Shown in pieces: positions 33,511 through 41,208 of a stretch of 64,000 nt of DNA. Under the pieces are notes generated by a model. The model did not search any database, was not told the DNA's origin, and saw only the letters and a program-made list of their open reading frames with translations. The stretch's first letter is position 1. Each line of letters opens with the position of its first letter. Location: contig JBMNKL010000003.1 of assembly GCA_050952225.1 (NCBI GenBank), positions 558,001-622,000 on the forward strand, given 5' to 3'. The stretch comes from JBMNKL01 sp050952225 (GTDB lineage Bacteria > Bacillota > Clostridia > Acetivibrionales > DTU013). A program made the translations under genes and the position numbers.

Positions 33511-33538
33511 TGACACTAATTGTATTCTGTGTTAATAT
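33510..33538 (+). promoter_or_regulatory. Sigma-A promoter of the leuA T-box transcript
   Basis: TTGACA (33510-33515) and TAATAT (33533-33538) are 17 nt apart. The -35 is perfect and abuts the target duplication of the IS element. The transcript would start near 33545 and enter the T-box leader. Confidence 0.75.
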
Positions 33539-33753
33539 GGATTAAAAATTTGAAAGACAATGAAGGGGAATAGTAAGTACCAGGAACCTTTCAGAGAGCT
33601 GCTGGCCGGTGTGAAGCAGCAGGAGAACGGTATTGAACTGGCCCCGGAGTTTCCCTCTGAAATTAGCAGTAGGATCGGACGGAAGCCCACCGTTATCGGG
33701 GCAGGATATCGGTATGGCATACCCGTATCTGGAGCAAAAGAGTGGTCATCAAA

Positions 33754-33787
33754 AACCCTTCGTCTCTTTTGGCGAAGGGTTTTTTTA
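33754..33787 (+). terminator. First terminator of the leuA leader
   Basis: AACCCTTCG (33754-33762) pairs with CGAAGGGTT (33773-33781), followed by a run of T. It follows the degraded T-box copy. Confidence 0.85.
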
Positions 33788-33858
33788 GAATCAGAGTGTC
33801 GTATCGGTATCCGGCAAAGTGTATTCCTTACGGAATAAACAAGAGTGGTACCGCGGAA

Positions 33859-33901
33859 AACCCTTTCGTCTCTTAAACTAAAGAGATGAAAGGGTTTTTT
33901 T
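33859..33901 (+). terminator. Second terminator of the leuA leader
   Basis: AACCCTTTCGTCTCTT (33859-33874) pairs with AAGAGATGAAAGGGTT (33881-33896), with one G-T pair, followed by T. It follows the intact T-box and is mutually exclusive with the antiterminator. Confidence 0.9.
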
Positions 33902-34000
33902 ATATATAGAAACCGCAGGTTAAAAAAGCTGAAATAATCCACGCGGTTAATCATAAAAGCAGCATGCTGACTTACCGCATATAACAAGGGAGGGTCTATA

Positions 34001-35656
34001 ATGAATTGGAAAAAGTACAGAAAATATCAGCCATTGAAGCTTGAGAACAGAAAATGGCCTGACAATACTATAGAAAAAGCGCCGATATGGTGCAGTGTGG
34101 ATTTGCGAGACGGCAACCAGGCACTTCCGGTTCCCATGAGCGTGGAAAAGAAGCTGAAAATGTTCAGGCTCTTAAAAACACTTGGGTTCAAAGAAATTGA
34201 AGTTGCGTTTCCGTCCGCATCCAACACCGATTTCCGATTTGTCCGTAAGATTATTGAAAACGGGCTTTTGGACGAAGACACGGTAATACAGGTGCTTACA
34301 CAGTCGCGTGAACATTTGATTAAAAAAACAATGGAATCTATACAAGGTGCCCGGCAGGCAATCGTACACCTTTACAACTCAACCTCGGAACAACAACGCC
34401 GGATTGTTTTTAAGAAAGACAAAGCCGAAATCATCAAAATAGCATTGGACGGCGCTCGCTTGATTAAACAAATGAGCAGGGACACCGACACAGATATCAT
34501 GCTGGAATATTCCCCTGAAAGTTTCACCGGCACCGAGATGGATTTTGCCCTGGAAATTTGTGAAGCCGTTTTAAATGTATGGCAGCCTACACCTGAAAAG
34601 AAGGTAATCATCAACCTTCCGGCGACTGTCGAAATGTCCACGCCAAACGTTTATGCTGACCAAATCGAGTGGTTCGGCAATCGCATCAGCTGCAGGGACA
34701 GCATAATTCTCAGCGTTCATGCGCATAATGACCGCGGGACCGCAGTAGCAGCAACAGAGCTGGCCGTTTTAGCCGGTGCCGATCGTGTTGAAGGGACACT
34801 TTTTGGCAACGGTGAACGCACCGGTAACGTGGACATTATTACTCTGGCCATGAATTTGTATTCCCAGGGTATAGATCCCGGCATATACATTACGGATATG
34901 AATAAAGTAATAAGGATATACGAAGAGTGCAGCGGTCTCACAGTTCATGAAAGACATCCGTATGCGGGCCAGTTGGTCTTCACAGCTTTTTCCGGTTCCC
35001 ACCAGGACGCAATCAACAAGGGATTTCGTTATGCCAGGGAGAATAAACCGGAATACTGGGATGTACCTTATCTTCCAATCGACCCTGCCGATATCGGAAG
35101 ACAATATGAAGCGATTATCAGGATTAACAGCCAGTCAGGCAAAGGCGGCGTCGCATTTGTCATGGAGCATGAATTCGGGTATCACCTGCCCAAACCGATG
35201 CACCCTGAATTTGGCAGGGTAATAAAGCAAAAATCTGATGCCACCGGCAAGGAACTCTCCCCCGAAGAGATTATGGAAGTATTCAAAGAGACTTACCTTG
35301 ATGTTGAGGGCCCGTACCGGCTGCTGGATTACCGGGTAGAGAGCAAGGGAAGTGATGCGACTATTTGCGTGGAACTTGTTATGTACGATAAAACAGAGAA
35401 ATTGACGGGACAAGGAAACGGCCCTATATCAGCGTTTTTTAACGCGCTAAAGAACACAAAGATTTCCAGGTACCGGTTCGAGTCATATGAACAGCATGCC
35501 CTGTCCAGCGGTGCCGATGCCGAAGCCGTGGCATACATTCAACTGGAAAACGGCGGTGGAAAAAGCATTTTCGGCGTCGGTAAGGACCGGAATACAACAA
35601 CGGCGTCACTGAAGGCCATCATATGCGCATTAAACAGGATAAGCGAACTGGAATGA
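34001..35656 (+). CDS. leuA: 2-isopropylmalate synthase (long, LeuA type 2)
   Basis: First enzyme of leucine synthesis: condenses acetyl-CoA with 2-ketoisovalerate. The 551-residue protein has the metal- and substrate-binding CSVDLRDGNQALPVPM near the N-terminus, HAHNDRGTAVAATELAVL with GADRVEGTLFGNGERTGN in the barrel, and a C-terminal regulatory domain (about residues 430-551) where leucine feedback acts. The size and sequence are of the long type 2 form also found in yeast and Actinobacteria. The ATG at 34001 follows GGGAGGG. It has its own T-box transcript and no leuCDB or ilv neighbours, so the rest of the pathway is elsewhere. Confidence 0.96.
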   Translation: MNWKKYRKYQPLKLENRKWPDNTIEKAPIWCSVDLRDGNQALPVPMSVEKKLKMFRLLKTLGFKEIEVAFPSASNTDFRFVRKIIENGLLDEDTVIQVLTQSREHLIKKTMESIQGARQAIVHLYNSTSEQQRRIVFKKDKAEIIKIALDGARLIKQMSRDTDTDIMLEYSPESFTGTEMDFALEICEAVLNVWQPTPEKKVIINLPATVEMSTPNVYADQIEWFGNRISCRDSIILSVHAHNDRGTAVAATELAVLAGADRVEGTLFGNGERTGNVDIITLAMNLYSQGIDPGIYITDMNKVIRIYEECSGLTVHERHPYAGQLVFTAFSGSHQDAINKGFRYARENKPEYWDVPYLPIDPADIGRQYEAIIRINSQSGKGGVAFVMEHEFGYHLPKPMHPEFGRVIKQKSDATGKELSPEEIMEVFKETYLDVEGPYRLLDYRVESKGSDATICVELVMYDKTEKLTGQGNGPISAFFNALKNTKISRYRFESYEQHALSSGADAEAVAYIQLENGGGKSIFGVGKDRNTTTASLKAIICALNRISELE

Positions 35657-35690
35657 AGTACATGCGCCCCGCTCCCTTCCTGCGGGCGGG

Positions 35691-35825
35691 ACAAAGTTAT
35701 ATGATGGAACCGAACTGGTCAACAGGCAGTATACAGGCACCGCCAGTTGGACGGTAAACAATGCTTCCAGGGATCAGAAATTCAAAGTCAGCATTGTCGA
35801 CGACACTAAGAAAGAAATGACCTGA
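35691..35825 (+). pseudogene. Remnant: C-terminal end of an unknown protein
   Basis: An open stretch of 45 codons ends at a stop at 35823-35825 and encodes TKLYDGTELVNRQYTGTASW followed by TVNNASRDQKFKVSIVDDTK and KEMT. It looks like the last strands of a beta-sandwich domain, but there is no start codon in the usual place and the upstream side is a GC-rich hairpin (CCCGC/GCGGG) just after leuA. It may be the tail of a lost gene. Confidence 0.35.
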
Positions 35826-35899
35826 GTCGTGGCAATAACAAGCTATATTAAGTGAGAGCTGAGAGCTGGCAAAATAGGCTAAGTTATTGTCAATCAATA

Positions 35900-35924
35900 A
35901 AAAGCCACCTGGACAGGTGGCTTT
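35900..35924 (-). terminator. Terminator after tRNA-Lys
   Basis: AAAGCCACCT and AGGTGGCTTT (35901-35910 and 35915-35924) form a perfect 10-bp stem with a 4-nt loop; on the minus strand T continues after the stem. It lies 15 bases after the tRNA. Confidence 0.8.
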
Positions 35925-35939
35925 AAGCATTTTTTGCTT

Positions 35940-36015
35940 TGGTGCGCCATCAGGGACTCGAACCCGGGACACCCTGATTAAGAGTCAGGTGCTCTACCAA
36001 CTGAGCTAATGGCGC
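35940..36015 (-). tRNA. tRNA-Lys, anticodon CTT
   Basis: On the minus strand a complete cloverleaf begins GCGCCATTAGCTCAGTTGG and ends with an encoded CCA. The anticodon loop is in GACTCTTAATC, giving CTT for AAG codons. Acceptor stem GCGCCAT pairs with ATGGCGC, and the T arm is GGGTTCGAGTCCC-like. A terminator follows. Confidence 0.97.
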
Positions 36016-36192
36016 ATGATTGACACTATCATATTATAATGGCTTCCTGCCGTACTTGTCAACACCATTTTCTTTTTTAGCCTGCCCCGCCCGAAGGATG
36101 CACCCTTTGCATATGTCTGCCAATCAGGGATATGTTGAAACAGATCTCTTGAAATGCTACAATATACATGAATTCAGCCAGAGGTGATCAAC

Positions 36193-36405
36193 ATGCCCTT
36201 TTACGATTTGAAATGCAAATGCGGTGAAGTATTCAACATCATGGCTTCCATGGATGACAGGGAAAACAAGCGGATAAAATGTCCCAAATGCGGAAGTAAT
36301 GAACTGGAAACCGTATTTTCAAATGTAAACATCATACAATCAAGAAAGTCATCTGGCAACGGATGCCCGAACATAGATGTCTGCGGAGGATGCTGCCGCG
36401 GTTGA
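36193..36405 (+). CDS. FmdB-family zinc-ribbon protein
   Basis: A 70-residue protein. It starts MPFYDLKCKCGEVFN, with C8 and C10 as a CxC pair, and has a CPKCGSNELE pair, the FmdB-type regulatory zinc ribbon; a Cys- and Gly-rich end (CGGCCRG) follows. The family is common and its role mostly unknown, originally linked to formamidase and amidase gene regulation. The ATG at 36193 is 7 nt from GAGGTGAT. It is a single gene with a hairpin downstream. Confidence 0.85.
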   Translation: MPFYDLKCKCGEVFNIMASMDDRENKRIKCPKCGSNELETVFSNVNIIQSRKSSGNGCPNIDVCGGCCRG

Positions 36406-36548
36406 ATCAAGTATAAAACCGCCTTGTCGTAATTATTTAAGGCTTTACGAAAAACGGACATCCTTTTTCTGTATGCCTGATTTTCAAAGCCTTTCCTATT
36501 TTGCGGCTGTAATTACCAACATACATTCAGCTCTTCTCTGTCACATTA

Positions 36549-36586
36549 AAAACCCGGATTAACAAGCTGGCAGTCACACGGGTTTT
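36549..36586. terminator. Hairpin downstream of the FmdB gene
   Basis: AAAACCCG (36549-36556) and CGGGTTTT (36579-36586) form an 8-bp stem with a 22-nt loop. The arms carry T or A at their ends, so it could terminate transcripts from either side. Confidence 0.5.
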
Positions 36587-36666
36587 CTATGTAAACTTTT
36601 CTTTTATATTATTAAGTCAAAAAGACAACATCGCATTTTTGTGACTACGGAAGGCCTTAAATCCAA

Positions 36667-36694
36667 TTGTCAAAGCCATGGACAAAACTATTAT
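36667..36694 (+). promoter_or_regulatory. Candidate promoter of the Agr regulator-kinase operon
   Basis: TTGTCA (36667-36672) and TATTAT (36689-36694) are 16 nt apart, about 170 bases before the response regulator start. Confidence 0.4.
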
Positions 36695-36863
36695 ATTTTA
36701 TCCCTTTTCAAGAACTCTTTACAATAGTATACTATACTTAATTACATAAATAGATTGCTTAATACTTTTCTTCCGTGTGCAAAAAACGGTTGCTCAGGAG
36801 AAACGCGGGTTCTGTTTAAGTATACAGGTTATTCATTCTTATGTTTGCAAAGGGGTGAGATAA

Positions 36864-37592
36864 TTGCTGTCTATTGCCATTCTCGATGACAATATAAAGC
36901 TTCTTGAGGAATACGAACAGACAATTCCCGTATGGTTAAAAAGAAATAATATAAGAGGCGAGATCGTAATATTAACTACGGAATACAAGGAATTTATCAG
37001 GGAAGTGCGAAGGCAGTCGGTCAACGTTTGTATAATCGACATCAACCTTCAGTCGGATGTCAACGGTCTCTACGTTGCCAAATGCCTGCGCAAGGAAGGC
37101 ATATGCGTTGAGATAATTTTCTGCACCGGCATGCTCGAATTCATACAACAGGCATTTGATGTCAATGCGTATCACTTTATCACAAAGCCTGTCGGACGCA
37201 ACCTTGAAAAATGCCTGGTAAAGCTGAATAAAGAATTAGAAATGCGCGAAAACAGTAAAAGGATAATTGATATAAATTCCGGGTCGCGCATTTATTATGT
37301 ACCGCTAGATACCATAATCTATATGCAGAGAGAAGGCACGAAAACAATCATCCATACGTCAAACCGGGTAATGGAAGTGTATGACAGCCTTGATTCTCTA
37401 GTCCTGAGGCTGGATGATCCCCGGTTTGTAAAGTGCCGCAGATCTGTAGTAATCAATAAGGATTATATAGATTACGTCGATAAAAAAGGCAAGTGTATAG
37501 CTTTGACCAACGGGTTTAAATGCAAGCTTGGCATTAAATTCGCCCCTGGTTTCTACAGCGTTGAAAGGAGAAGCAGAGTATATGAATTGTGA
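36864..37592 (+). CDS. AgrA-like LytTR response regulator
   Basis: A 242-residue regulator with a receiver domain (ILDDNIKLLEEYEQ; phosphoacceptor Asp59 in VCIIDINLQSDVNG; KPVGRNLEKC) and a C-terminal LytTR DNA-binding domain from about residue 135 (YYVPLDTIIYMQREGTKTII, then RFVKCRRSVVINKDYIDYV). The start is TTG at 36864 with AAAGGGGTGAG before it. It overlaps the kinase gene by 11 nt. With the kinase and the opposing agrBD genes it forms the sensing half of an Agr quorum system. Confidence 0.9.
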   Translation: MLSIAILDDNIKLLEEYEQTIPVWLKRNNIRGEIVILTTEYKEFIREVRRQSVNVCIIDINLQSDVNGLYVAKCLRKEGICVEIIFCTGMLEFIQQAFDVNAYHFITKPVGRNLEKCLVKLNKELEMRENSKRIIDINSGSRIYYVPLDTIIYMQREGTKTIIHTSNRVMEVYDSLDSLVLRLDDPRFVKCRRSVVINKDYIDYVDKKGKCIALTNGFKCKLGIKFAPGFYSVERRSRVYEL

Positions 37593-38871
37593 GTATTTAT
37601 TAATTAATACTATTTCCTCGTCTATTGGCGCAGTACTGATTATTTATTTCTTTCGTTCGATATTCGGCTTTAAAATAAGTATTAAAAGAAAACTTGTATT
37701 TGCAACCGTTTTTAGCCTAGTAACCGGATTTGTTTCTGCCCAATTTGCTTACCTGGCATTCAAACCGATAATTCTAATTGTCGTGGGCTTACTTATCATT
37801 ATGATTTTATTAAGAGTAACATTGCTACAATCGTTTATTGCTTTCGCAATATATGTAATTGGGCTGGCAATAGGAGATGCATTAGTATCAATGGTAGCAA
37901 GCTATTTCATAAACGACTTGCTTATAAAATCAGTTCATACAAATATCATCTTACCACTCTTAGGTAACATATCTGCAAATATCTTCGCACTCTTACTTTT
38001 ATTAATTATTAAACCATTTAAGAATTATATCATGGTTGTTAATCGCAATAAATTCCTTTACATATTGACCGCTTTCACAGTGTTAGTGATTACCGCTTCC
38101 TTTGCTTTGCACATATACATGGACGTTTTTAATTTTACTGCTTATGCCATCGTCTCAATTGTAACAATATTATATTGTATATTCATCATATTGGTATGGT
38201 TCAACACCCTAAAAAAAGCTATCAACGAAGAGGAACTGGCACAGCAGAAATTCTACAACGAATCTCTCCGAAACACCCTCTTCGACCTTCGAAGGATCAA
38301 GCACGACTGGAACAACAACCTTACCGTTATCTTCTCGATGCTGAAAATGAACAAAATAGACGAGCTTAAGCAATACGTCTCCGAGATGATCGCGCATAAC
38401 ACCGATCATGGGAGCAGCACGGAGATTTACAGCATTAAGAACGCAGGCCTTTTCGGAATAATCTCCTCAAAAATGAACCTGGCATCTGAAAAAGGCATAA
38501 AAGTAGAATTAAGCGTAATCGGGGAGATCGAAAACATACCCGGAGTAAAAATCTCGGAGCTGTGCGAAATTGTCGGAATTTTCCTTGACAATGCGATTGA
38601 AGAAGCCGTAAAAGCTACAAAAAAAGTTGATATTTTAGTGCGTAAAAGCCAAAAGGGTACCGAAATATCGATTTCGAACGGCTGCCTTGACACGCCGGAC
38701 ATCAAAGCCATATATAAGGAAGGCTACTCGACAAAAGGAGAGAACAGGGGCATGGGGCTGGCAATTGCCAGGCAAATAGTAGACAAGTATGATAATATCC
38801 TTCTTACTACAAGCGTCGATGACAATGTTTTTACCCAGACATTGGAGATATTAGCCGAAAAGGGGTCGTGA
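37582..38871 (+). CDS. AgrC-like GHKL sensor histidine kinase
   Basis: A 429-residue membrane kinase. About six hydrophobic segments fill residues 5-205, as in AgrC peptide receptors. The cytoplasmic part has the phosphoacceptor His241 in RRIKHDWNNNL, the N box IFLDNAIEEAVK and the G box GENRGMGLAIARQI of the GHKL (HPK10) class. The ATG at 37582 has AAAGGAGAAG before it; the frame is open 54 nt further upstream inside the regulator gene. It is the probable receptor for the peptide encoded at 38880-39023. Confidence 0.92.
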   Translation: MNCEYLLINTISSSIGAVLIIYFFRSIFGFKISIKRKLVFATVFSLVTGFVSAQFAYLAFKPIILIVVGLLIIMILLRVTLLQSFIAFAIYVIGLAIGDALVSMVASYFINDLLIKSVHTNIILPLLGNISANIFALLLLLIIKPFKNYIMVVNRNKFLYILTAFTVLVITASFALHIYMDVFNFTAYAIVSIVTILYCIFIILVWFNTLKKAINEEELAQQKFYNESLRNTLFDLRRIKHDWNNNLTVIFSMLKMNKIDELKQYVSEMIAHNTDHGSSTEIYSIKNAGLFGIISSKMNLASEKGIKVELSVIGEIENIPGVKISELCEIVGIFLDNAIEEAVKATKKVDILVRKSQKGTEISISNGCLDTPDIKAIYKEGYSTKGENRGMGLAIARQIVDKYDNILLTTSVDDNVFTQTLEILAEKGS

Positions 38872-38878
38872 ACCCCTT
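38860..38878. terminator. Hairpin between the convergent Agr gene pairs
   Basis: AAGGGGT and ACCCCTT form a 7-bp stem around CGTGA, which includes the kinase stop codon. It can serve both directions, though no long T run follows. Confidence 0.5.
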
Positions 38879-38879
38879 C

Positions 38880-39023
38880 TCAATCTTCACTTATTAAGGC
38901 TTTCGGGCACTCTCTCTGGTGCAAGAACCAGAACCAGCATCCGTATGTCGAAAGTGTAGATGCCAAAAATACGCCGATCATAGCTGCCGAGCAAATGAGG
39001 AATTTCAGGTAATTTTTCTTCAT
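38880..39023 (-). CDS. agrD: AgrD-like cyclic autoinducer peptide precursor
   Basis: A 47-residue peptide: an amphipathic N-terminal leader (MKKNYLKFLICSAAMIGVF), a core STYGCWFWFLHQREC with the ring cysteine at residue 29, and a short charged tail PKALISED. This three-part layout with Cys, aromatic residues and a following PKxL is that of clostridial AgrD cyclic-lactone peptides. AgrB would cut after the ring, giving a thiolactone of Cys with the next four or five residues (CWFWF or CWFWFL). The ATG overlaps the agrB stop, with GGAGGAGG upstream. Confidence 0.85.
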   Translation of the reverse strand: MKKNYLKFLICSAAMIGVFLASTLSTYGCWFWFLHQRECPKALISED

Positions 39024-39616
39024 GCCGATGCCTCCTCCTTCCCATATTTGTTTTTTGTGATCCTGTATGCCAATGGTGTCATTAAGGCTGACTGTATGAA
39101 GCATGTAAAAAGTATGAGATTTGACCATGTCCTGTCCAGGAAATACGCCGCTGTAAACAGAGCGGCCATCAGCATGTATCCGCCCGCCCTGAGCTGCTTC
39201 CTCTGCCTTTTCGACTTGACCGGCTTCTGCGGCAAATCTGCAGGCGCGTACTTATATGCAGTGATATACGAGAAAGGCACAATCAGTATCATAAGATACA
39301 GCCTGTCCACATATGAAACAAATGACAGAGCCACTATACTGAATACGATGGCAGAATGGGAAATCATGCAGCCCCAATGTGACTTGGCATGTACTCCTCC
39401 GAGCAGCATCCTCTGCACTCCGAACACGGCTGTCACGCACAATACATGCGGAACGACACCGATAAAAGCGGATACAATTATCGTTACAATGAGTTTGACT
39501 AATTCCGAGACTGTCATGTATACGCCGTATTCGATAACCTCGCGCCTTTCCGGCTCTATTCCGGGCAATGTGTCGTAAATCATGTCTGTCACATAGTTGC
39601 TTATTTTGCTGAACAT
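39020..39616 (-). CDS. agrB: AgrB-like autoinducer-processing protease
   Basis: AgrB is the membrane cysteine protease that trims AgrD and forms the thiolactone. This 198-residue protein has the catalytic motif QRMLLGGVHAKSHWGC, with the active His and Cys seven residues apart (about His76 and Cys83), and about five hydrophobic segments. I choose the ATG at 39616, 6 nt after AGGTG; the frame also offers starts at 39622 and 39625. The stop overlaps the agrD start by 4 nt. The pair faces the kinase-regulator pair tail to tail. Confidence 0.9.
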   Translation of the reverse strand: MFSKISNYVTDMIYDTLPGIEPERREVIEYGVYMTVSELVKLIVTIIVSAFIGVVPHVLCVTAVFGVQRMLLGGVHAKSHWGCMISHSAIVFSIVALSFVSYVDRLYLMILIVPFSYITAYKYAPADLPQKPVKSKRQRKQLRAGGYMLMAALFTAAYFLDRTWSNLILFTCFIQSALMTPLAYRITKNKYGKEEASA

Positions 39617-39823
39617 TGTCATCACCTGCCATACATAATTTTACTATTTATTAAATCATAATTTTTTTCTTTTATCAAAGATTTAATATTTCTTTTTGAA
39701 TGCCGCAATTTCTTTTTTCGATAAAGCAACAGAAAGTTTCTCTCTTAATGCCCTGTCCCGAATCTTACAAGCTTGATGTGCCTCTTTCCGCGGGATAATG
39801 AACCGGGAATATATTAATATTGA

Positions 39824-39852
39824 TTGACATTTATCCCAATTAATGATATTTT
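39824..39852 (+). promoter_or_regulatory. Candidate promoter of the small gene at 39886
   Basis: TTGACA (39824-39829) and TATTTT (39847-39852) are 17 nt apart, about 35 bases before the start codon. Confidence 0.5.
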
Positions 39853-39885
39853 TATGTAGAAAATAAAAATAAAAGAGGTAATGAT

Positions 39886-40119
39886 ATGTTATCCGAGTTA
39901 ACTGAATGCGCCGTACTAATGCTGAAGGTCATACATGAGATGTATAAAAAACAGAGGATAACTTATGAAGAGTTTGTAAACTTTACCGAGTTAAAAATCC
40001 GGTTTTTGGCAAGCAATATCGATTGTATCCCATCTGAAGCAATAAGGCGGGATGCGAACGATATCATCTGCAAATGCAACTCATTGATTGAAGGGAACAA
40101 CCGGACGCTATTAATGTAA
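39886..40119 (+). CDS. Small hypothetical protein, 77 residues
   Basis: I do not recognise the family. It is predicted to be helical and cytoplasmic, opening MLSELTECAVLMLKVIHEMY and containing YEEFVNFTELKIRFLAS, with cysteines at about residues 8, 46, 61 and 63. AAGAGGTAATG precedes the ATG, and a perfect -35 hexamer lies upstream, so expression is plausible. It stands alone between the Agr cluster and murG, reading towards murG. Small helical proteins near quorum systems can be targets or modulators, but nothing here shows such a role. Confidence 0.65.
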   Translation: MLSELTECAVLMLKVIHEMYKKQRITYEEFVNFTELKIRFLASNIDCIPSEAIRRDANDIICKCNSLIEGNNRTLLM

Positions 40120-40128
40120 ACACCAATA

Positions 40129-41196
40129 CTACCCGTTTATTACACTTTCCAGTGTCTCAAGCACCGCTGATGTTCCATTGACATGCGGATTTTTCTTCAT
40201 TGCTTCGGTAAAGGTTGATGCTGAGGCTTTTAGTTCATATATCGCTTTTATGAAAGATTCGCCGTTAAGATTCTCTTCAGGCAATACCATACCGTACTTG
40301 TTTTTCTCAAATGAGGCGGCGTTTTGTATCTGATCTCCCCTGCTCGCTGCTCTTGACAGCGGAATAAGAAGGCTTGGCTTTCCGATGGCCAGTATTTCAC
40401 AAAGCACCGTGGCTCCAGCCCTTGATACCACCAAATCAGCCAGCGCGTATAAATGAGGCAGTTCTTCATTAACATACCCGAATTGCCTGTACCCTGTCAT
40501 GTTCTCCAACTCCCTGCTTAAATTACCTTTTCCGCATATGTGACAGATGTTGAAGTCCTTTAACAGGATATCAAGTGTATTCCGCACAACACTGTTGATC
40601 CTTTCGGACCCAAGGCTGCCTCCCATAACCAGGACAACCGGTTTTGCATTGCCGAAACCGCAGATTTTTTTTCCTTCCGCGCGGCTCCCCGCCAAAAGGC
40701 CTTCCCTTATGGGCATCCCTGTCCTTATTCCCTTTCCTGGCGGTATATGAGGCTCCGATTCGGGAAACGTATAGCATACCTTTCTTGCAAAGGGCATGGA
40801 TAACCTGTTCGAAAGCCCCGGGGTAATATCGGACTCATGAATAACCGGAGGAATCCCTCTAAGCCAGGCTGCCCAGACAACAGGGCATGACACAAAACCG
40901 CCCTTGCTGAATACAGCAAGGGGCTTTATTTTCCCTAGCAGCACGTATGCTTGTCTGAGTCCGGCAATTACCCTGAAAACATCGGTAATATTTTTAAGGT
41001 CGAAATACCTGCGAAGTTTTCCGGTACTGATTGAGTGGTATGGGATGCCCTCCTTTTCTATCAGCTGCTTTTCAATCCCGGAGTGCGACCCTATGTAATG
41101 AATTGTATATCCTGCACGTCTCAGCCCCGGCAATAAAGCTATATTCGGTGTCACATGCCCGGAAGAGCCTCCACCGGTTAATACAATAGTTTTCAA
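40129..41196 (-). CDS. murG: Undecaprenyl-PP-MurNAc-pentapeptide N-acetylglucosaminyltransferase
   Basis: MurG adds GlcNAc to lipid I to give lipid II on the inner face of the membrane. The 355-residue protein has the glycine loop LTGGGSSGHVTPNIAL, VFSKGGFVSCPVV, IHESDITPGLSNR, VMGGSLGSERIN and VSRAGATVLCEIL. It is of the stand-alone MurG type (with KLRRYFDLKNITD), often found outside the main division and wall cluster, so its place here is not by itself evidence that the cluster was broken. Another murG may exist elsewhere. It lies 12 nt after the MscS gene on the same strand. Confidence 0.93.
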   Translation of the reverse strand: MKTIVLTGGGSSGHVTPNIALLPGLRRAGYTIHYIGSHSGIEKQLIEKEGIPYHSISTGKLRRYFDLKNITDVFRVIAGLRQAYVLLGKIKPLAVFSKGGFVSCPVVWAAWLRGIPPVIHESDITPGLSNRLSMPFARKVCYTFPESEPHIPPGKGIRTGMPIREGLLAGSRAEGKKICGFGNAKPVVLVMGGSLGSERINSVVRNTLDILLKDFNICHICGKGNLSRELENMTGYRQFGYVNEELPHLYALADLVVSRAGATVLCEILAIGKPSLLIPLSRAASRGDQIQNAASFEKNKYGMVLPEENLNGESFIKAIYELKASASTFTEAMKKNPHVNGTSAVLETLESVING

Positions 41197-41208
41197 TCTT
41201 CCCTCACC

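Larger units (their letters stand above)
33560..33901 (+). promoter_or_regulatory. T-box leader of leuA with two terminators in series
   Basis: Uncharged tRNA binds T-box leaders and prevents termination. Stem I features are present: AGTA at 33572-33575, AGAGAGCT at 33593-33600 and GGTGTGAAGCAGC at 33608-33620. A GAACTGG at 33635-33641 offers CTG (33638-33640) as a leucine specifier, which is inferred. The conserved TGGTACCGCGG lies at 33846-33856, just before a terminator. About 100 bases earlier a second, degraded copy reads AAGAGTGGTCATC and precedes its own terminator; it keeps TGGT, which would pair with the tRNA end, but lacks ACCGCGG. The segment before each copy also shares GTATCGGTAT-like sequence, which points to a partial tandem duplication. 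Confidence 0.9.
36406..36863. other. Intergenic region between the FmdB gene and the Agr regulator
   Basis: No gene is supported here. It holds a hairpin at 36549-36586, a candidate promoter at 36667-36694, the short palindrome TAGTATACTA near 36726, and an AT-rich leader. The palindrome could be an operator of the Agr regulators, but this is only a suggestion. Confidence 0.5.

Noticed and set aside
35697..35972. Minus-strand open frame of 91 codons
   Set aside because: It overlaps tRNA-Lys and its terminator and has no recognisable protein features.
40129..41196. murG position as proof that the division cluster was broken up
   Set aside because: This is the stand-alone MurG type usually found outside that cluster, so its place is ordinary.
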